Source: Scatophagus argus (Eukaryota; Chordata; Actinopteri; Scatophagidae). Taken from it: a stretch of 64,000 nucleotides of DNA. A program made the translations under genes and the position numbers. Positions 59,601 through 64,000 of this stretch are shown piece by piece. The notes under the pieces were generated by a model. The model saw only the letters and a program-made list of their open reading frames with translations. It was not told where the DNA came from and searched no databases. Positions within the stretch are counted from its first letter, which is position 1, and each line of letters opens with the position of its first letter. The stretch spans positions 13,742,318 through 13,806,317 of the forward strand of contig NC_058506.1 in assembly GCF_020382885.2 (NCBI RefSeq), written 5' to 3'.

Positions 59601-62016
59601 GATTAACCGTTTGTGTGCTGGACGTAAGCAAAGCGGTTATGAGAAGAGTCAGCCTCCTACAGGTACATTCAGAAAAGTTATTTCTTGTTGGAGTATAGTA
59701 ACTATAGCCTACTGGATGTACTTCAATAAAGCTGAAGGACATGTGACGAAAATCTTACAAACAATAGTCAAGAACTGTGCAATAAAAGCCATCCATCCAT
59801 CCATTTTCTATACCGCTTATCCGTCAACAAAAGCCAAATCCCCCGAATTTTAGTCACTTGAAAACAGTGAATCCCACACTATATTGCTTTTTTTAAAGGA
59901 ATCTTACCAAGTAGATTCATTTTTTTCAGTATTTTCGTTTTCTGAGTGTCAGTTTAATCTTAAGTCACTGTAACCCTATAAGGTTATGTCAGTTACTCAT
60001 TACTTTTCTTGATCTCTCAAGTAAATAAAATCAGTTCAAACTTTAGTTGGGGTGTGTCTCTTCTAAGCATAAAATAAAAACTTGAGAAAGCATAATATGT
60101 AGCTTGTTTGTTGATTTTATGTACAATATCCATAGAAGTGTACATCATTTTATTTTTATATTGGTTTAAGCACATGTAGTGCTTGAAGGTTTGGAAAAGT
60201 AGAAAAATCTGACTACCAAAGAGTTATCAAGCCAGGACACATATGAGTATGAGCTTCAGTGAAGTGGGTGCGGTACTGACCAAGGGAGGATGCCTGGTGA
60301 TATTTCATGACTCTTGAAGTGTAGCCTGCCTGTCTGGACCTGTGCTGCTACACTGTTATCTTCACTGCCTAAGGGTACAGATCAGGGATAGCAGCAAGCA
60401 GCTTGTCATAAACCACCCACTGAAATGTGAAGTGTGTTCCCATGTGTATCGTCAGCACACATAGCACAGCCCAGTTACCAATTACTTGTACAGATGCCCG
60501 GCACCAGCACTACACTACCATTATCACTGCAGCTGGTGTACAGCCTGGTTCATCTCCCTTTTCCTCCCACATGTAAGTAACATCGGCTTAATAAACAGAC
60601 TGAATTTCCAAAAAATAAAGATGTTGGAATTGATTCAGACATCTGGGGCCATGCTAAAAATGATACCCAACAATTCAAAAAATTCACCATATTGTAACGT
60701 TGTCATCAGCAATTACTTATTTCTACATCACAACGAGATGAAGAATGCGTCTTTACATTTTCAGTATTTCTTTTAGTCCATTTAAATTATTCAACAACAG
60801 CACCACCTATATCCATCACTCTATCCATTCATCCATCCATCAGGCAGCTTTGCTTGTTGTCTGTTTGTACCAGAGGGATTAGCAGTGAGGCCAGAGATGA
60901 GATGAGTTGGAGATTACGACAGAGATAATGGTGTTTGGATTTAGAGTCACTCAGAGAAGGCAGTGGAAATGCAAAGCTGCAGCTTTAATCAAAGGTGAGC
61001 CATGTGCTCTCTGATCTGATTTAAAAGAATGACTTATCGCAGGTTTGGAACAGAGCAGCTGACAGCATCCGACATAGCAAAGGACAGACAGTCTTTGTTT
61101 CCTCTCCACTAAGGATAGCAGACTTGCTTGTACCTTTCATGTTATTTAATATTTCAAAGAAGCACTGAAGTACCAGATAGTTATGCTTGCTCACAACTAA
61201 AAAGAATAAATATCACTGACATTGAGTTAAATTTAGTTTTCAGGTGAAAAATGTGTCTGAAGATAGAAGAAGAAGAAGAATAAACTGTCCCAGTGGTCAA
61301 AGCTTATTGGTTATTATATTTAATTCATTCAAGTTTGCTTATATTTGTAGCATGTCTAGTCTTTGTTAATATGTTATTTTGTAGAAGACTGTATCAGTCA
61401 TCAAATGATATGATTTTAATTTAGGATTATCATTATTATGATTAAGCAGAGTATTTCTTTTGTGTCCAGATGAATTCTGTTATTGCGTTTTCAAATTCTT
61501 CAACACTCACAGTTATCTCATAGATGTGTAACCTCATTTTGGAGCGGGAAACTTTAGACTTTTACTAATCTGGATTTAATCATGAAAGTTTGCTCTGTTA
61601 GCAGACCCGATCGTAGATCGCCATCTATTGGTAGGTATAATGATATTAAATACAAAATCTCTACTATTGCAAAATTTTTAGTTGGCATAGGAAAGGTAAT
61701 AGGTAATATGTTTTTATATCACGGTAGTTTATTCATTTAATAATAGTCCGAGTATTTCGCAAATAATTGATAAATTACACGTTGCTCATCGTGGTCACTT
61801 GTTTCTGTCTGCCGATGGAAGTCCGCACATTCACAGCAGACTGACAAAATTATGTTTAGAGGCGAACATAACTATAAATATGTTTTATCATATAATAAAT
61901 CGGTTATGTGTGCGGTAGCTGTATTTCCACGGCTGCTGAAATTAAGTTAGCAGAACTTTTCATGTGAAAATATTGTGTCGAATCTGCTGTTCTCGTTTAC
62001 AGCAAGAGAGAGCAAG
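59601..62016. other. spacer between ssh2 and nsrp1
   Basis: No coding exon seen, and no trace of EFCAB5, the human gene found in this position. A fish repeat with CCATCCATCCATCCATTTTC then ATACCGCTTATCC lies at 59789-59822. The last 150 bases before nsrp1 are the likely promoter. Confidence 0.5.
59789..59822. repeat. CCATCCATTTTCTATACCGCTT-type fish repeat
   Basis: This phrase is a very common end of a dispersed fish retroelement. Only a short piece is present. Confidence 0.6.
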
Positions 62017-64000
62017 ATGGCGGCCCCTACAAAACAGTAAGTTGCATCCATGCTAACGCGATTATGATTATGTCATTACCATTAAAAGACAACCATTTTA
62101 TATGTTTGGGGGTTTAGTTATAGTCGTAATAATGGACTTAATTTAGGTTTAAAGCTCGAAGTTATTTGTTAAAACGGTGGTTGGTTCATTGTTGCTACTG
62201 TTGCTAGTTAACAACATGCTAACGTTATGCTAGTCTCGCTCATAAACCAGCTAGTTAACGTTAAGAAAATTAGCGACTCATTTGTTTGTATACTGTTCCA
62301 ATATTCCCCTCTTTTCACACATATGCCATATGTGCATCAATTATTTACTTCTTCATTTTACCAGAAACAGCGCAGCTTTACTTCACAGCTTCACTTTACT
62401 GACAACATCATTTAAGACATGAGAATGTTTGTAAATACTGGAGACAAATCTCTAATCATCACTAACTTGTCTCGAGACAAGTAAAATGAAGTATGAAACC
62501 CTCTATCTTTAGGTCATTTGTTGTTCATTCAAACAGTTGCCCTAGTTTTGGTGTCAGATGCAAAGCTTTTGTGTTTTCCCAGTAGAGACACCATAATAGC
62601 AAAATGGAACAGGTTTTAAGAAACCTTGTATGCTGGTTGTCCTCAGGTACGGGCTGATCTTGCCACAGAAGAAAGGCGTGTCAAAGTCAACAATCCTGCA
62701 GAAACCCTCAGTGTTCGGGGATGATTCTGATGATGAGGTGAGTAAACATTTGGAATTGTTATTAACAGGGCAATAGAGTTTCTATCTTGTCATTTACCGC
62801 TGTACATGATACAGGTATTTGTACTGTTAAAGTAAACAGATTTCTCAAATAAATAAATAACAATATCCAGTTATCAGTCAGCAATTTAGCAGCGCTTGTT
62901 TTCAAACATGCTGAATATGTTTTGTTTCTTAGACCTCAGTCGGGGAGAGTCTGCAGAGGGAAGCTGTCAAAAAAAAGATGATGAAGCAGGTGAGAGGAAG
63001 AATTAAATGACTTTATGTGCAAACACAGTCATTCCTCTGGGATTTACATTTCTCTGGTCTTTGTCTTTTTTTTATCCCTCTCTGTCTAAAGACACGTTTG
63101 GAAATGCAGAAGGCTTTGGATCAGGACAGCACTGTATATGACTATGACGCTGTGTACGATGACATTCAAAACCAGAGACTTGAGAACAGCAAAAAAATGT
63201 TGCACGGCACCGACAAAAGGGTAATGTTGGTTATGCTGAACACTTGTATACCTGCGTTTGTCAACAGCAGGATATCAGAGTGATCTAATGTTATGAAATA
63301 CTGTCCATGAGGACCCTGACTTGGCCAGCATGCAGTCTGGTAAAACACATTGGACCCTGATTCCCTGTTGTGATCCTGCTGGTTAAGTAAATATGAGCAA
63401 GAATGTCCTTGTGAACATCAAATTAATAAATTTTGTCCATGTCTCTTTAATACAGCCAAAATACATCCACCAGTTAATGAAAGCAGTCGAGGACCGAAAG
63501 AAAGAACAAGAACGACGAGAAGAGAGAAAGATCCAGAAGGAAAGGGAGGCGGAGGGAGAGCAATTTGCTGATAAAGAAGCTTATGTTACCTCTGCCTACA
63601 GGCAGAAACTCCAGGAACAAAAGGAGGAGCAGGAGAGAGAGAAGAGAGAGGCAGAGTTGGAAGGTTAGACCAATACTTTACAATTATTTTCAGCCTCCAG
63701 GTAGATTAGATTTTGTTGGAATAGATATGGTGAGACTTGGAACCCCACATGTTTTAAAGAAATGGCTGGAAACTTATTTCATTCCTTAGGACACAAAAAG
63801 CATCAAAATGTTGTGGAAAATGTTATTCTTTATATGAAGCCATGCAAATGATATATTTGAATTCTTTTTGGGTTGCATAGCTGCTTTGGATGTGAAGAAA
63901 CAAAAAGACCTGAGCGGCTTCTACCGGCACCTACTGAATCAGACTGTAGGAGAGGAGGCGATACCAGATCGCTCAGCAAACAAGTCAGTCATAGCTCCAC
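62017..64000 (+). CDS. nsrp1: NSRP1 (CCDC55), nuclear speckle splicing regulator, N-terminal part
   Basis: Six exons to the window edge: 62017-62036, 62647-62737, 62933-62989, 63092-63220, 63456-63663, 63881-64000 (cut by the window end). Phases are continuous; about 208 residues are seen. The product starts MAAPTKQYGLILPQKK and continues with LQKPSVFGDDSDDE, an acidic stretch (QDSTVYDYDAVYDD), PKYIHQLMKAV, a highly charged coiled coil (EDRKKEQERREERKIQKERE) and KKQKDLSGFYRHLLNQ, all in the order of human NSRP1. In mammals it is a nuclear-speckle protein that affects alternative splice-site choice. Exon 1 codes only six and two-thirds codons. The donor of exon 5 (GAAG|GTTAGA) is weak but phase-correct. 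The RS-rich C-terminal half lies beyond the window. Confidence 0.95.
62037..62646 (+). other. nsrp1: nsrp1 intron 1
   Basis: No exon seen. In mammals this intron hosts miR-423; I looked for its GAGGGGCAGAGAG-type core and did not find it. Confidence 0.6.

Noticed and set aside
62037..62646. miR-423 in nsrp1 intron 1
   Set aside because: The mammalian host intron is here, but no sequence resembling the miR-423 hairpin was found.

Overview
This window is vertebrate nuclear DNA, almost certainly from a ray-finned (probably percomorph) fish. The genes are broken into many short GT..AG exons, introns are compact, (CA)n microsatellites are frequent, and the interspersed repeats are fish types: a Tc1 element with doubled inverted repeats, a LINE fragment, and MITE-like families. 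The gene set is the neighbourhood of human 17q11.2 (TAOK1-ABHD15-...-CORO6-SSH2-...-NSRP1) in conserved order, but two tandem VWA7-like genes lie where human has TP53I13-GIT1-ANKRD13B, and no EFCAB5 is seen between SSH2 and NSRP1. The species cannot be named from the sequence.

Layout. 1-1.9 kb: the tail of a plus-strand gene, mostly 3' UTR, with a poly(A) signal at 1867. 3.5-6.0 kb: abhd15 (minus, 3 coding exons). 8.6-16.1 kb and 18.3-24.2 kb: two complete 15-exon VWA7-like genes (plus, tandem). The first carries a dead Tc1 transposon in intron 2 and a LINE fragment in intron 10. 25.5-35.3 kb (5' UTR probably at 38.1 kb): coro6 (minus, 10 coding exons). 41.5-59.4 kb: ssh2 (minus, 15 coding exons), plus an alternative first exon at 49.8 kb. 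62.0 kb to the end: the first six exons of nsrp1 (plus), head to head with ssh2.

Function. Coronin-6 and slingshot-2 are both actin-filament regulators: coronin binds F-actin, and slingshot dephosphorylates and activates ADF/cofilin. ABHD15 is a membrane-anchored alpha/beta-hydrolase-fold protein linked in mammals to insulin signalling in fat cells. NSRP1 is a nuclear-speckle splicing regulator. The VWA7-like proteins are secreted or surface-anchored; they join an N-terminal domain with a zinc-hydrolase-like His/Asp pattern to a von Willebrand A domain.

The most interesting points are the VWA7-like pair (putative metal site conserved in both copies, diverged C-termini) and the ssh2 alternative first exon, whose reading frame and phase fit exon 3 exactly. 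Next come an unexplained exon-like island between the two VWA7-like genes and several perfect inverted repeats. I saw no clearly novel multi-gene system. Exon boundaries were read by eye from splice signals, phase continuity and family similarity; no alignment was run.
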